Shown in pieces: positions 1-8,047 of a stretch of 26,101 bases of DNA. The stretch comes from CAYVQE01 sp964633205. Its GTDB lineage: Bacteria > Myxococcota > B64-G9. Each line of letters starts with the position of its first letter. The stretch's first letter is position 1. Under the pieces are notes generated by a model that had not been told where the DNA came from, searched no databases, and was given only the letters and a program-made list of their open reading frames with translations. Location of the stretch: assembly GCA_964633205.1 (NCBI GenBank), contig CAZWFN010000089.1, positions 1-26,101 on the forward strand. The letters run 5' to 3'. Both the position numbers and the translations under genes were made by a program.

Positions 1-163
1 GCCGGTCTGACGGCGAAGCCGGGCCTGCGAGCTTTGCGAGCGGTTCTCGGTCCGCGGAGATCGCGGCTGAGGTGGGAAATCAGGCGCCGCCCCGCGTTGA
101 CGGGCGGTGGCGGTTTGGATAGCGTGGTGGGCGGTTTTCGGCGACGGACGCGGGGAGGTGGCC

Positions 164-2128
164 ATGCTGCCCATCAAGCGGGTGGTTCTGTTCAAGCACG
201 GAGTGGGGTACTTCCAGCGGCAGGGCACGGTGGCCGGCGATCGCTTGATCGAGCTTTCGTTCAAGGCCGGCGAGATGAACGACGTGCTCAAGAGCCTGAC
301 AGCGCTGGATTACGGCGGCGGCACCTTCGCCGCTTTGAGCTACGACAGCGAGGAGCCGCTGGAACGCCGGCTGGCCGAGCTGAACATGGACATCCCGGAC
401 AAAGGCGCGGTGTCGGCGTTTCTGGACGGGCTCAAGGGCGCCCGGGTGGCGCTGCCGCGCGGCGGTCGCACCCTGGAGGGCAGCGTGGTGGGTATCGAGG
501 AGGTACGCCGCGAGCGGGACGGGGCTTTGCTGACCGAGCCCCACCTGGCCGTGCTGGCCGAGGGCGGCCGGCTGCTGCGGGTGCCGCTGCTGGAGGTGGA
601 CGAGCTGCGCTTTCTGGACGAGAGCGTCCAGGGCGATCTGGCCACCCTGCTCGACATCCTGTTCTCGGGCCTGCGCAAGGACCGCAAGCGGCTGTCGATC
701 CAGGCGCTGGGCCGGGGCGAGCGCCGGCTGTCGATCAGCTACGTGGTCGAGGCCCCGGTGTGGAAGACCTCCTACCGCATCGTGCTGCCAGCCGACGCCG
801 GGCAGAAGCCGCTGCTGCAGGGCTGGGCCCTGGTGGACAACACCACCGAGGACGACTGGAACGGGGTCCAGCTCAGCCTGGTGGCCGGGCTGCCGATCTC
901 GTTCGTCCACGACCTGTACACCCCGCGCTACCGCCGCCGGCCGGTGGTCGAGGTGCAGGAGGAAGAGGCGGTGGCGCCGCCGGTGATCGAGGCCGGCGAG
1001 CTGATGGACATGGAGGACGAGGCCTTCGCCGAGGCGCCGATGGCCCAGAAAGCCGCGCCGGCCAGGGCGGCCAAGCGCATGCGGGCCGCGGCCCCGGCCG
1101 GGCCGCCGGCCGAGATGGCCGCTGCGGCCCGCGACTCGGTGGAGGTCCACACCCGCACCCAGGAGGTCGGCGACCTGTTCGCCTACGAGATCTCCCAACC
1201 GGTCGACATCGCCCGCTCGCGCTCGGCCCTGGTGCCCATCCTGCAGGCCGAGGCCGCGCTGGAGCGGGTGGTGCTGTACAACCCGGACATCCGCGACCAC
1301 AACCCCATGACCGCCTTCCGCTTCACCAACGACACCGGCCTGACCCTGGAGGGCGGCCCGGTGACCGTGTTCGAGGGCGAGGGCTACGTGGGCGAGGCCA
1401 TGTTGGACACCATGCGCCGCGACGAGGAGCGCATCACCCCCTACTCGGTGGAGCTGGGCGTGACCGTCGGCCACGAGCAGACCCACGAGCGCCAGGCGGT
1501 CACCCGGGTGACCAAGACGGGCAACTACATCCAGCAGCACTACCGCCAGCTGCTGCACACCGACTACCGCTTTCAATCGCGCTTGCAGCGCGAGCTGACC
1601 GCCTACCTGGACCACCGCTTCAGCCACCAGGGGCGCGAGGACACCCCGGAGCCGGTCGAGATCACCGACAGCTTCTGGCGCTTCCGGCTGGCCCTGCCGC
1701 CCGGCCGGGCCACCGCCTTCCGGGTGACCGAGGTGGCCGAGGACTACGAGGCCATCTCCATCCCGGGCATCGCCCGCAGGACCATCCACCGCCTGGCCCG
1801 CCAGGCGCTCATCTCCGCCGAGACCATGCAGGAGCTCGAGCGCATCGCCGCCCAGGCCGAGACCATCGCCGCCATCGAGAAGGACATCCAGCGCGCCGAG
1901 CGCGAGCAGGCCAAGATCGAGAACGGCCAGACCCGACTGCGCGACAACCTGCAGGCGCTGCGCACCTCGACCGAAGAAGCCCAGCTGCGCCAGAAGTACG
2001 TGGCCAAGCTGGCAGCCGAGGAGGAGCGCATCGAGGCGTTGCAGGCCGAGGTCGAGTCGCTGCGCGAGCGGCTGGAGCGCGAGACCGAGCGGCTGCAGCA
2101 GATGATCGACGCGCTGAAGCTGGATTGA
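164..2128 (+). CDS. DUF4139 domain protein with C-terminal coiled coil
   Basis: Product of 654 residues with no signal peptide or membrane segment, so probably cytoplasmic. The stretch from about residue 198 (PVWKTSYRIVL, then WALVDNTTEDDWNGVQLSLVAG) to about 540 has the pattern of the DUF4139 family (W-x-x-x-Y-R, then N-x-T-x-E-D-W, then L-x-L-V-x-G). It is interrupted at about 260-325 by an acidic and then Ala/Pro-rich low-complexity stretch. Residues 555-652 are rich in Glu, Arg, Gln and Leu with heptad spacing and should form a long coiled coil. The ATG at 164 was chosen because GGGGAGG lies just upstream; a longer reading from 107 lacks such a site. The next gene starts 40 bases downstream on the same strand, so the two may be co-transcribed. 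The molecular function of this family is not established; a scaffold or assembly role is only a guess. Confidence 0.85.
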   Translation: MLPIKRVVLFKHGVGYFQRQGTVAGDRLIELSFKAGEMNDVLKSLTALDYGGGTFAALSYDSEEPLERRLAELNMDIPDKGAVSAFLDGLKGARVALPRGGRTLEGSVVGIEEVRRERDGALLTEPHLAVLAEGGRLLRVPLLEVDELRFLDESVQGDLATLLDILFSGLRKDRKRLSIQALGRGERRLSISYVVEAPVWKTSYRIVLPADAGQKPLLQGWALVDNTTEDDWNGVQLSLVAGLPISFVHDLYTPRYRRRPVVEVQEEEAVAPPVIEAGELMDMEDEAFAEAPMAQKAAPARAAKRMRAAAPAGPPAEMAAAARDSVEVHTRTQEVGDLFAYEISQPVDIARSRSALVPILQAEAALERVVLYNPDIRDHNPMTAFRFTNDTGLTLEGGPVTVFEGEGYVGEAMLDTMRRDEERITPYSVELGVTVGHEQTHERQAVTRVTKTGNYIQQHYRQLLHTDYRFQSRLQRELTAYLDHRFSHQGREDTPEPVEITDSFWRFRLALPPGRATAFRVTEVAEDYEAISIPGIARRTIHRLARQALISAETMQELERIAAQAETIAAIEKDIQRAEREQAKIENGQTRLRDNLQALRTSTEEAQLRQKYVAKLAAEEERIEALQAEVESLRERLERETERLQQMIDALKLD

Positions 2129-2168
2129 GCACCGCGCGGCGAACTAGAGCCAGACAGGAGCGAGGCCC

Positions 2169-2888
2169 ATGATCCCATCCCCGAACATGAAGCCGCCACC
2201 CCCACAGCGCCGTGCCGGGGTGCTCGTTCGGCTGGCGACGGGCCTCTGCCTCTTGCTCGGCGCCGCGCCGACGTCGGGCGCCGAGCTGCCGCTACCGGCG
2301 GCGGCCAAGGTGGTCAAAGAGCAGATCGCCGCACGCTGTCCGGAGTGCCTCGAACGCGGCCTGGTGCCCTGCGGCCGGCAGGACATCGGCTTCGGCAAGC
2401 GCTTCTTCAAGCACCTGTTCGCCGGCCGGCCCGCCCGCGGCGTGCTGGTCGGCCACACCATCGCGCCCAAACGTTACGTGGATCTGCTGCGCAAACACCC
2501 CCGCGCCCAGGCCATGGCGAAGCTGCGCGCGCTCTTCGCAGCCACCCCCCTGTTCGTGATCGAAAAGGACGGCTACAGCGTCCACGCCGCGCTCGCGCCC
2601 GAGTCGGTCGAGGTGGTGCTGAGCGAGCGCCTGCACGCCTGCCTGCACGGCAGCGATCAGCCCCTGTGCTGCTGCTGCGCCGGCTGTGAGGACGAATGCT
2701 GCGAGAAGAAGCTCGGCTCGACCCACGTCGAGCTGAGCTGGAAAGACCCCCAGCATCCCGAGCGCAGCCTGGTCTACGACTGGTATCCCCACCCGGGCAT
2801 GTCCCGGCTCCACGCGCAGGCCGCCGACGGCCGCCGCAGCGGCACCCGCTGGTGCCTGACCACCGCCGACGGTGGCCGACTGCAGTAA
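2169..2888 (+). CDS. secreted protein of unknown function with CCCC cluster
   Basis: Product of 239 residues that I do not recognise. An Arg-containing N-terminus precedes a hydrophobic stretch (VRLATGLCLLLGAAPTSGA) that reads as a Sec signal peptide ending near residue 38. There is no good lipobox, so export to the periplasm or outside is likely. The mature part contains CPEC near residue 59 and a dense cluster at 167-178 (CCCC, then C173, C177 and C178) that could bind metal or form disulfides. AGGAGCGAG precedes the ATG at 2169. An in-frame ATG at 2187 is an alternative start that would shorten the signal peptide n-region. It follows the DUF4139 gene by 40 bases and ends 16 bases before the convergent propeller-transglutaminase gene. 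The coding call is firm; no function can be assigned. Confidence 0.75.
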   Translation: MIPSPNMKPPPPQRRAGVLVRLATGLCLLLGAAPTSGAELPLPAAAKVVKEQIAARCPECLERGLVPCGRQDIGFGKRFFKHLFAGRPARGVLVGHTIAPKRYVDLLRKHPRAQAMAKLRALFAATPLFVIEKDGYSVHAALAPESVEVVLSERLHACLHGSDQPLCCCCAGCEDECCEKKLGSTHVELSWKDPQHPERSLVYDWYPHPGMSRLHAQAADGRRSGTRWCLTTADGGRLQ

Positions 2889-2904
2889 CAGCTTCAGCAA
2901 TCAT

Positions 2905-4569
2905 CTAGGGTTCAGTGTTTTCTTCTGACCCGTCGGTTTCATCCCCGCCGGAAGCGGACGGCGCCTGGCGGGGATCCTCGGGCGACCACTCGGCGATGCT
3001 CTCCACCTCGACCCGGCAGCGGTCCCGGCAGGTGTAGCGGTGGTTGTAATTGTAGTTCCAGTCCAGCAGCTCCGAGCCGCCGCCGCCGGCGGTGGTGATC
3101 AAAAAGTCGTGGCTCAGATGCCCGAAGGCGTCGGCCCGCTCGGCCTCGCTGGGCTTGTCACCGCGCGAAGGGTCCACCGGCACCCAACCGTAGGGTGGCA
3201 GATAGACCTCGGCCCAGCGGTGGAACACGTCGTCATAGGAGGCGTGATCGTGGCGCACCACCAGCGAGCCCACGTAGCGGGCCGGCAACCCGGCCGCCCG
3301 GCACATGGCGATGAAGACGAAGGCATACTCCGAGCACGAGCCCGAACCGCGTTCGAGCACCTTGGGCGCCACGTCCCAGCCACCGACCAGCTCGTAGTGC
3401 ATGCGCTGATGGATGTGGCGGTAGATCTTGCGCGCGATCCAGTAGGGGTTTTTCTCGTCGCCGACCCCCTGCTCCACCGCTTTCTGAATGACCTCGTGCT
3501 CGATATCGTACTTGGGCGCATCGGCCAGGTAGCGCCGCCGGATCTCGGCCGGGATCTCCCACAGGCCCTGGACCTGGTGCGGGTAGACAACGTAATCGAC
3601 CGCCCAGGAGCGCACCCTGGCCCGCATGCGCACCGTAGCCGCGGCGCCGGCGGCCAGGTCTTTGAAGCTGAACAGGGCCACCGGCTGGCCCCAGCGATCC
3701 GCGGTCCGCTCGGCCGGTGCCGGCTCGAAGAGCGGACCTTCGAGCAGATCCTGGCTGCGCCGCGCGCCCGGCACCGCCAGGTAGACATCCACTTCGGGCA
3801 GCGCCCCGGGGCCGAAGTTGCGCAGCTGGTGGGTGAACTCCACCCAGGCCTCGCGCGGTTCGGAGCGCAGCACGTGCTCGTCGGCGTCGCGGCGCAGGGC
3901 GTAGAGCGCATCGGTCTGGTAGTCCACCGCCAGCAGGCGCTGGCCGTCGAAGCCCAGCCCGGTGGTGTGCGGCCCGGGCGCGTCCAGGGTGACCACCACC
4001 TCGCCGCTGGCGGTATGCACCGCGTAGAGCGCATCGGCCAGCCGGTCGGAGACCCACAGGTAGCGGCCGTCGTGGGCCAGCCCGTCGACGCTCTCACCCG
4101 GGAAGGGCAACTGGCTGATGGTGGTGCCGTCGGCCGGGTCGACCCGGTGGATGCTGCTGGACTCGTCGTCCGAGACCCACAGGGCCTGGCCGTCGTAGGC
4201 CAGCGCCCGCGGCACCGCCACCGGCGCCGGGATGCTGCGGGTGTTCAGGCCGTCGCTGGGCCGCAGCCGAAACAGCCGCGCCTGCTGCACGTCGACGCAC
4301 CACAGCTGCTCGCCGTCGTGGGCCAACCCGGCCGGCCGGTAGCCCGGCGCGGTCAGGCGCTTGCCCACCGAGCCGCTGGCCGGATCCACCGCCAGCAGCT
4401 GGTCGCGGCCGTGGTCGGCCACCCACAGCCGCTCGCCGTCGTAGGCCAGCCCGGTGCAGGTCCGGCCCGGCGCCGGCTGCTGCCAGACCACCTGGCCCGG
4501 CAGCGGCCGGGCGTCGGCCGCCTGGGCCAGCGGCGCCCAGAGCAAAAGTCCGATGATCGCGACTCGCAT
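2905..4569 (-). CDS. exported beta-propeller and transglutaminase-like protein
   Basis: Product of 554 residues. The signal peptide is about residues 1-18 (MRVAIIGLLLWAPLAQAA). Residues 35-225 carry at least five repeats of the type GLAYDGERLWVAD..LLAVDPASG, which is an NHL/YVTN-like beta-propeller pattern. A linker of beta-sandwich character follows, then a transglutaminase core at about 365-470 with the full triad in view: Cys412 in GSGSCSEYA, His450 in HRWAEVYLPPYGW and Asp466 in VPVDPS. The C-terminal tail is acidic and disordered-looking. Bacterial transglutaminase-fold proteins may act as cysteine proteases or amidases or may cross-link; the substrate here is unknown, and the propeller could supply protein binding. 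AAAGGAG precedes the ATG. The gene is divergent from ssb and convergent with the CCCC-cluster gene. Confidence 0.87.
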   Translation of the reverse strand: MRVAIIGLLLWAPLAQAADARPLPGQVVWQQPAPGRTCTGLAYDGERLWVADHGRDQLLAVDPASGSVGKRLTAPGYRPAGLAHDGEQLWCVDVQQARLFRLRPSDGLNTRSIPAPVAVPRALAYDGQALWVSDDESSSIHRVDPADGTTISQLPFPGESVDGLAHDGRYLWVSDRLADALYAVHTASGEVVVTLDAPGPHTTGLGFDGQRLLAVDYQTDALYALRRDADEHVLRSEPREAWVEFTHQLRNFGPGALPEVDVYLAVPGARRSQDLLEGPLFEPAPAERTADRWGQPVALFSFKDLAAGAAATVRMRARVRSWAVDYVVYPHQVQGLWEIPAEIRRRYLADAPKYDIEHEVIQKAVEQGVGDEKNPYWIARKIYRHIHQRMHYELVGGWDVAPKVLERGSGSCSEYAFVFIAMCRAAGLPARYVGSLVVRHDHASYDDVFHRWAEVYLPPYGWVPVDPSRGDKPSEAERADAFGHLSHDFLITTAGGGGSELLDWNYNYNHRYTCRDRCRVEVESIAEWSPEDPRQAPSASGGDETDGSEENTEP

Positions 4570-4651
4570 GCCGACTCCTTTCGCTGCGCCCGACCGGGGC
4601 GGAAGAACACCGTTCAGCGATCGCTACGAGGGTGCGGTGCCCCAGCGCGGC

Positions 4652-4663
4652 TGTCAAGCGCTC
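4652..4663 (-). promoter_or_regulatory. possible -35 region upstream of the transglutaminase gene
   Basis: The minus strand reads GAGCGCTTGACA, which contains a consensus sigma-70 -35 box. The identical 12-mer lies upstream of the LolA-like gene at 10619-10630. No convincing -10 box follows at 16-18 bases here, so the promoter call rests on the -35 box and the shared sequence only. Confidence 0.25.
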
Positions 4664-4687
4664 CTGTTCGACCCTGTTTTCCCGGTC

Positions 4688-4717
4688 TTGACACCTGCCG
4701 GCCGGCTGTGGGTTACT
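4688..4717 (+). promoter_or_regulatory. possible sigma-70 promoter of ssb
   Basis: A perfect TTGACA at 4688-4693 is followed 18 bases later by GTTACT, a weak -10 match (3 of 6). It sits about 65 bases before the ssb start codon and is the only such site on that strand in the divergent intergenic region. Confidence 0.35.
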
Positions 4718-4783
4718 CCTGCGGTACGCGCTGGATTCTGCGCGGCGACTGCGAAAACGGCCACAGGCGAGGAGGTGCGGAGC

Positions 4784-5305
4784 ATGGCTGCTGGTATCAA
4801 CAAGGTGATCCTGGTCGGCAACCTGGGCGCCGATCCCGAGGCGCGCTACACCCAGAGCGGCTCGCCGGTGACCAACTTCCGCATCGCCACCAGCGAGCGC
4901 TGGACCGGCCGCGACGGCCAGCCGCAGGAACGCACCGAGTGGCACCGCATCGTCACCTTCGGCAAGCTGGCCGAGCACTGCCGCGACTACCTGTCCAAGG
5001 GCCGCCAGGTCTACGTCGAGGGCCGCATCCAGACCCGCGAGTGGCAGGACCGCGACGGCAACCGGCGCTGGACCACCGAGATCGTGGCCCAGACGGTGCA
5101 GTTCCTCGGCCGCAGCGGCGGCCAGGGCGGCGGGGGCGGCGGCTACGACGACTCCTACGGCGGCCCGGGCGACGGTCCGGGTGGACCGGGTGGCGGTCCG
5201 GGTGGACCGGGCGGTGGACCCGAGGGTCCCGGCGGCGGATCCGAGGGCCCCGGCGGCTACGACGGCGGCCCCCCGCCCATCTCCGACGACGACGTGCCCT
5301 TCTGA
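4784..5305 (+). CDS. ssb: single-stranded DNA-binding protein
   Basis: Product of 173 residues. It binds and protects single-stranded DNA in replication, recombination and repair. The N-terminal OB-fold is unmistakable: INKVILVGNLGADPEARYT at the start, then the EWHRIVTFGKLAE segment, then SKGRQVYVEGRIQTREW, to about residue 108. A flexible tail of GGPGG-type repeats follows. The acidic C-terminal tip DDDVPF is the standard docking peptide for partner proteins. GGAGGT lies eight bases before the ATG at 4784; in-frame codons further upstream lie in non-coding sequence. The gene stands alone, divergent from the transglutaminase gene and convergent with the CsgG/LpoB-like gene. Length and tail are normal for the family; only the glycine-proline expansion is longer than usual. 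Confidence 0.97.
   Translation: MAAGINKVILVGNLGADPEARYTQSGSPVTNFRIATSERWTGRDGQPQERTEWHRIVTFGKLAEHCRDYLSKGRQVYVEGRIQTREWQDRDGNRRWTTEIVAQTVQFLGRSGGQGGGGGGYDDSYGGPGDGPGGPGGGPGGPGGGPEGPGGGSEGPGGYDGGPPPISDDDVPF
5178..5258 (+). repeat. Gly/Pro codon repeat in the ssb linker
   Basis: Imperfect tandem copies of a 9-15 base GGTCCGGGTGGACC-like unit encode GGPGG-type residues. This is a low-complexity linker typical of SSB tails, and it is a likely place for length polymorphism. Confidence 0.6.
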
Positions 5306-5345
5306 TCGAGATTCCCCGGCAGCGCCCGGAGCGCTCCGTCGATGC

Positions 5346-6578
5346 TCAAAACTCGTAGCCGGTCACCAGCGCCAGGGTGACGCCGATCCCGAAGGCCCGC
5401 GCACCCGAGACGCGCACCATGCGGTTGGACTTGGTGCACTCCAGGGCCTCGGCGTCGGACTCGGAGTGGGACATGGCGATGTGGCCATGCACCGCACCGC
5501 CCAGCCGGCCACCCAGGTACCAGCGCGGCGAGACGAAGGCGTTGAAGCCGATGCCCAGGTTGGCCACCAGGCCCACGCTCTCCAGGTTCTGGCCGGGCTC
5601 GACCAGGTTCTGGCCGGGCTCGACGTTGTTTAGCGCGTCGCAGACCAGCTCGCCCTCGTCGCGCATGTAGAACACGCCCAGGTCGAAGTAGGCCACCGGC
5701 TGGAACCAGGAGTCGCCCATCATCGAGCCCTGCAGGCTGACCGCGGCCTCGGCCACGTTGCGCTGGCGATCGTGGCGGGTGCCGCCGAAGCTGCCGCCCA
5801 GCCGCAGGCCCAGCATCAACCAGGAATTGGCGTTGTAGCCGGCCATCAGGTTCACCCAGCCGGCGCCGTAGAACTGCTCCAGGCCGTCGAACTCCTGCGC
5901 CGGGGCCTCGTCGCCCAGGTAGATCGGCGGCGCCACCATGGCCCCCAGCCCGATGCCGAGCTGGAAGTCGCCGCCGCGGCCCCCCGGGGCGACGAACCAG
6001 CCTTCCTGGGTGCGCGGCCGTTCACCGTCGACCTGCTCGACCTGGCCGTCGCCGCGAAGCTCCACCCCGGGCACGGCCTGCATCAGGTCGTGGGCCGCAT
6101 CGGGCAGGGCCTGGATGAACACGTCGATCCGACCGCTGATCGAGCGGCTGAGCCCCTTGGTCACCTCGACCTGTTCCACGTCGAGCAGCTTCAGGTTGAG
6201 CAGCCAGGTGTGGCCGAAACGGCTGACGTTGCCGGCCACCATGTAGCGCACCCCGAGCGCGCCGCCCACCTCGGCCAGGCAGGAGTCGTCTGTGCAGCCG
6301 AGCAATTGCTTCTGCTGCTCGAGCTGCAAGGCCGAGCGGATGTCGTCCATGCCGATCACCCGGAAAGGGCCCATCTCCCGGATCTGGTTGGCCAGCATGT
6401 CGCTCAGCGCATCCATCCGCTCCTGGTCGATGCCGCCCTTGGATACGAACTCGGTCACCGCCACCTCGACGCGCTCGCCCGCGGCGGGCTCGCCGGGCTC
6501 GGCGGTCTGGCCGGCGGCAGCGGCCAGCGGCCAGGCGATACAACACAGCAGCATCCAGGACCAGACACGGGCACGCAT
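5346..6578 (-). CDS. CsgG/LpoB-like N-terminal domain with predicted outer-membrane beta-barrel
   Basis: Product of 410 residues. The signal peptide is MRARVWSWMLLCCIAWPLAAAA. Residues about 34-165 (VEVAVTEFVSKGG, then LSDMLANQIREMGPFRVIGMDDIRSAL, then GCTDDSCLAEVGGALGVRYMVAGNVSRFG) match the alpha/beta fold seen in CsgG, LpoB and similar envelope proteins that detect an accessory component. Residues about 195-410 alternate hydrophobic and aromatic residues with many glycines (LGIGLGAMVAPP, LMLGLRLGGSFGG, YLGGRLGGAVHG) and end in aromatic GYEF. That pattern suits an outer-membrane barrel of about eight strands. GGAGG precedes the ATG at 6578. A consensus-like promoter sits just upstream, so this gene is transcribed alone. 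The exact substrate or partner is unknown. Confidence 0.8.
   Translation of the reverse strand: MRARVWSWMLLCCIAWPLAAAAGQTAEPGEPAAGERVEVAVTEFVSKGGIDQERMDALSDMLANQIREMGPFRVIGMDDIRSALQLEQQKQLLGCTDDSCLAEVGGALGVRYMVAGNVSRFGHTWLLNLKLLDVEQVEVTKGLSRSISGRIDVFIQALPDAAHDLMQAVPGVELRGDGQVEQVDGERPRTQEGWFVAPGGRGGDFQLGIGLGAMVAPPIYLGDEAPAQEFDGLEQFYGAGWVNLMAGYNANSWLMLGLRLGGSFGGTRHDRQRNVAEAAVSLQGSMMGDSWFQPVAYFDLGVFYMRDEGELVCDALNNVEPGQNLVEPGQNLESVGLVANLGIGFNAFVSPRWYLGGRLGGAVHGHIAMSHSESDAEALECTKSNRMVRVSGARAFGIGVTLALVTGYEF
5582..5623 (-). repeat. perfect 21-bp tandem duplication inside the barrel gene
   Basis: Two identical 21-base units abut (5582-5602 and 5603-5623). They duplicate the peptide VEPGQNL in frame in what should be a surface or periplasmic loop of the predicted barrel. 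Perfect identity suggests a recent slippage event. Confidence 0.9.
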
Positions 6579-6608
6579 CGACAGCCTCCACTTCAGGGAA
6601 TCGCCTCG

Positions 6609-6638
6609 ATTGTAGCGGCTCGGCCCGGAAGAACTCAA
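6609..6638 (-). promoter_or_regulatory. sigma-70 promoter of the CsgG/LpoB-like gene
   Basis: Read on the minus strand, TTGAGT (6633-6638) is followed after 18 bases by TACAAT (6609-6614). The predicted start of transcription is near 6602, giving a leader of about 24 bases that contains the GGAGG site. Confidence 0.6.
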
Positions 6639-6643
6639 GAACC

Positions 6644-6694
6644 GAAAAAGAAAGAAGGCCCCCGGCCGGGGAGCGGTGTCATCCGGCCGGGGGG
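6644..6694 (-). terminator. rho-independent terminator of the cysteine-repeat lipoprotein gene
   Basis: Two perfect 11-base arms, CCCCCGGCCGG at 6659-6669 and its complement at 6683-6693, enclose a 13-base loop. On the minus strand the hairpin is followed by CCTTCTTTCTTTTT. It lies 22 bases past the stop codon of the lipoprotein gene and just before the promoter of the next gene. Confidence 0.75.
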
Positions 6695-6715
6695 CGGGGG
6701 CGGTCGGGGCAGGCC

Positions 6716-8047
6716 TTACTCGCAGCGGCCGGCCACGCAGCGCTGGCCCGGCGCACAGTCCGAGTCGCAGGAGCAGGCCTGCGGATCGAAGCAGTAGCCG
6801 TCCTGGCACTGCCAGCCGTCGGGGCACTCGGCGTCCTCGCAGCAGGGCAGCCGGCACTGGCCGCTGACGCACTCCTCGCCCGCGGCGCAATCCGAGTTGA
6901 AGCGGCACTCGGGCGGAATCTCGTTCTCGTCGCGGCACACGCCACAGTCACAGAACTCGCCCTCGGCGCAGTCGGCGTCCACCTCGCACAGCAGACGGCA
7001 CTGGGAGTCGACGCAGATCTCGCCGGCGGCGCAGTCGTCGTCGCGGGCGCACTCGGGGTCGGGCTGCGGCCGGTCGACGCAGACGAAGTCCTCGCAGATC
7101 TGGTCCGGCGGGCAGTCGGCATCACCACCGCACAGCAGGCTGCAGTGGCCGTCGATGCAGGACTCGCCCTCGGCGCAGTCGGCCGAGCTGGCGCAGCTGT
7201 CGTCCGGGGCCGGCACGCAGATGTGCTCCTGGCACAGCATGCCCTCCGGGCAGTCGGAGTTCATCTGGCACAGGTGCACACAGGCGCCGTCGAGGCAGAC
7301 CTGGGCGCCGGCGCAGTCGTCCGAGCTGTCGCAGTCGACCGGGCTGGGCTCCTCGGGCCGGCAGCTGCCCGCATCGCAGAACTCCCCGTCGGCGCAGTCG
7401 GCGTGGCTGGCGCACCCGTCGGGCACGCAGGAGCCGCCGCGGCAGATCTGGCCGGCGGGACAGTCGGCATCCTCGGCGCACTGGACGGCCACGCAGACCT
7501 CGCGCACGCACAGGTGCAGCTCGGGACAGTCGGCGTCGCTGCTGCACTCCGGCTGGGTCTCGCCCTGGCACTGGTTGCCCTGACAGACCTGTCCGGCCGC
7601 GCAGTCGGCATCGGTCCAGCAGTCCACCCCGTCGGCCGACCAGCAGCCGCTGCAGTCGCACTCGTAGCAGCCGTCCGCGTCGCAGTAGCGTTCCTGGCAG
7701 TCGTCGACCGGCGCACAGGCGCCGTCGACGCAGGCTTCGCCTTCGGGGCAGTCCCAGTCGGTGCGACAGCCGGGCTCACAGGCACCGTCGGTACAGATCT
7801 GGCCCAGGGCGCAGTCCGAGTCGGTCCAACAGTCCGGGTAGGCATCGTCGACCTGCCAGCAGCCGGAGCAGTCGCACTCGTAGCAGCCGCTGTCGTCGCA
7901 GTAGTAGTCGTAGCAATCGTCGTAGTAGCAATCCTCGTCGGTGCAGTCTTGCCAACAGTCGTCGTCCAAACACACCGGACAACCGCTCAGCCCGGCGGCC
8001 AGCGCCAGGACCAGGCCCACTTGCCATGTTCTCGCCACAGTGCTCAT
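6716..8047 (-). CDS. lipoprotein with 15 cysteine-rich repeats
   Basis: Product of 443 residues. MSTVARTWQVGLVLALAAGLSGC is a lipoprotein signal with lipobox LSGC, so Cys23 should be lipidated. A Cys/Asp/Tyr-rich head follows in which CYECDCSGCW occurs twice. Fifteen units then run to the C-terminus, each of the form DC-x4-(Q/E)-x-C-x4-C (for example ADCPAGQICRGGSC, SDCAAGEECVSGQC), spaced about 25-30 residues. Similar cysteine-repeat lipoproteins are common in myxobacteria; their function is not known, and a disulfide-braced surface stalk is an inference. AAGGAGG precedes the ATG. The gene is a single unit, with a sigma-54-like promoter about 80 bases upstream and its own terminator. No catalytic domain is visible. 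The repeat array may vary in number between strains. Confidence 0.85.
   Translation of the reverse strand: MSTVARTWQVGLVLALAAGLSGCPVCLDDDCWQDCTDEDCYYDDCYDYYCDDSGCYECDCSGCWQVDDAYPDCWTDSDCALGQICTDGACEPGCRTDWDCPEGEACVDGACAPVDDCQERYCDADGCYECDCSGCWSADGVDCWTDADCAAGQVCQGNQCQGETQPECSSDADCPELHLCVREVCVAVQCAEDADCPAGQICRGGSCVPDGCASHADCADGEFCDAGSCRPEEPSPVDCDSSDDCAGAQVCLDGACVHLCQMNSDCPEGMLCQEHICVPAPDDSCASSADCAEGESCIDGHCSLLCGGDADCPPDQICEDFVCVDRPQPDPECARDDDCAAGEICVDSQCRLLCEVDADCAEGEFCDCGVCRDENEIPPECRFNSDCAAGEECVSGQCRLPCCEDAECPDGWQCQDGYCFDPQACSCDSDCAPGQRCVAGRCE

Noticed and set aside
34..2172. Open frame of 712 codons overlapping the DUF4139 gene in another frame
   Set aside because: Its composition is Arg/Gly/Ala-rich with no recognisable domain, while the 164-2128 frame has clear family motifs.
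3040..4600. Plus-strand open frame opposite the transglutaminase gene and running into ssb
   Set aside because: Antisense shadow; the ssb start is fixed by GGAGGT at 4771-4776 and by family alignment.
5328..5339. Terminator between ssb and the barrel gene
   Set aside because: CGGAGCGCTCCG is a perfect palindrome with no loop of useful size and no T-run.
6292..8047. EGF- or thrombospondin-like domains in the cysteine lipoprotein
   Set aside because: The cysteine spacing (about four per 28 residues, DC-x6-C-x4-C) does not give the six-cysteine pattern of those domains.
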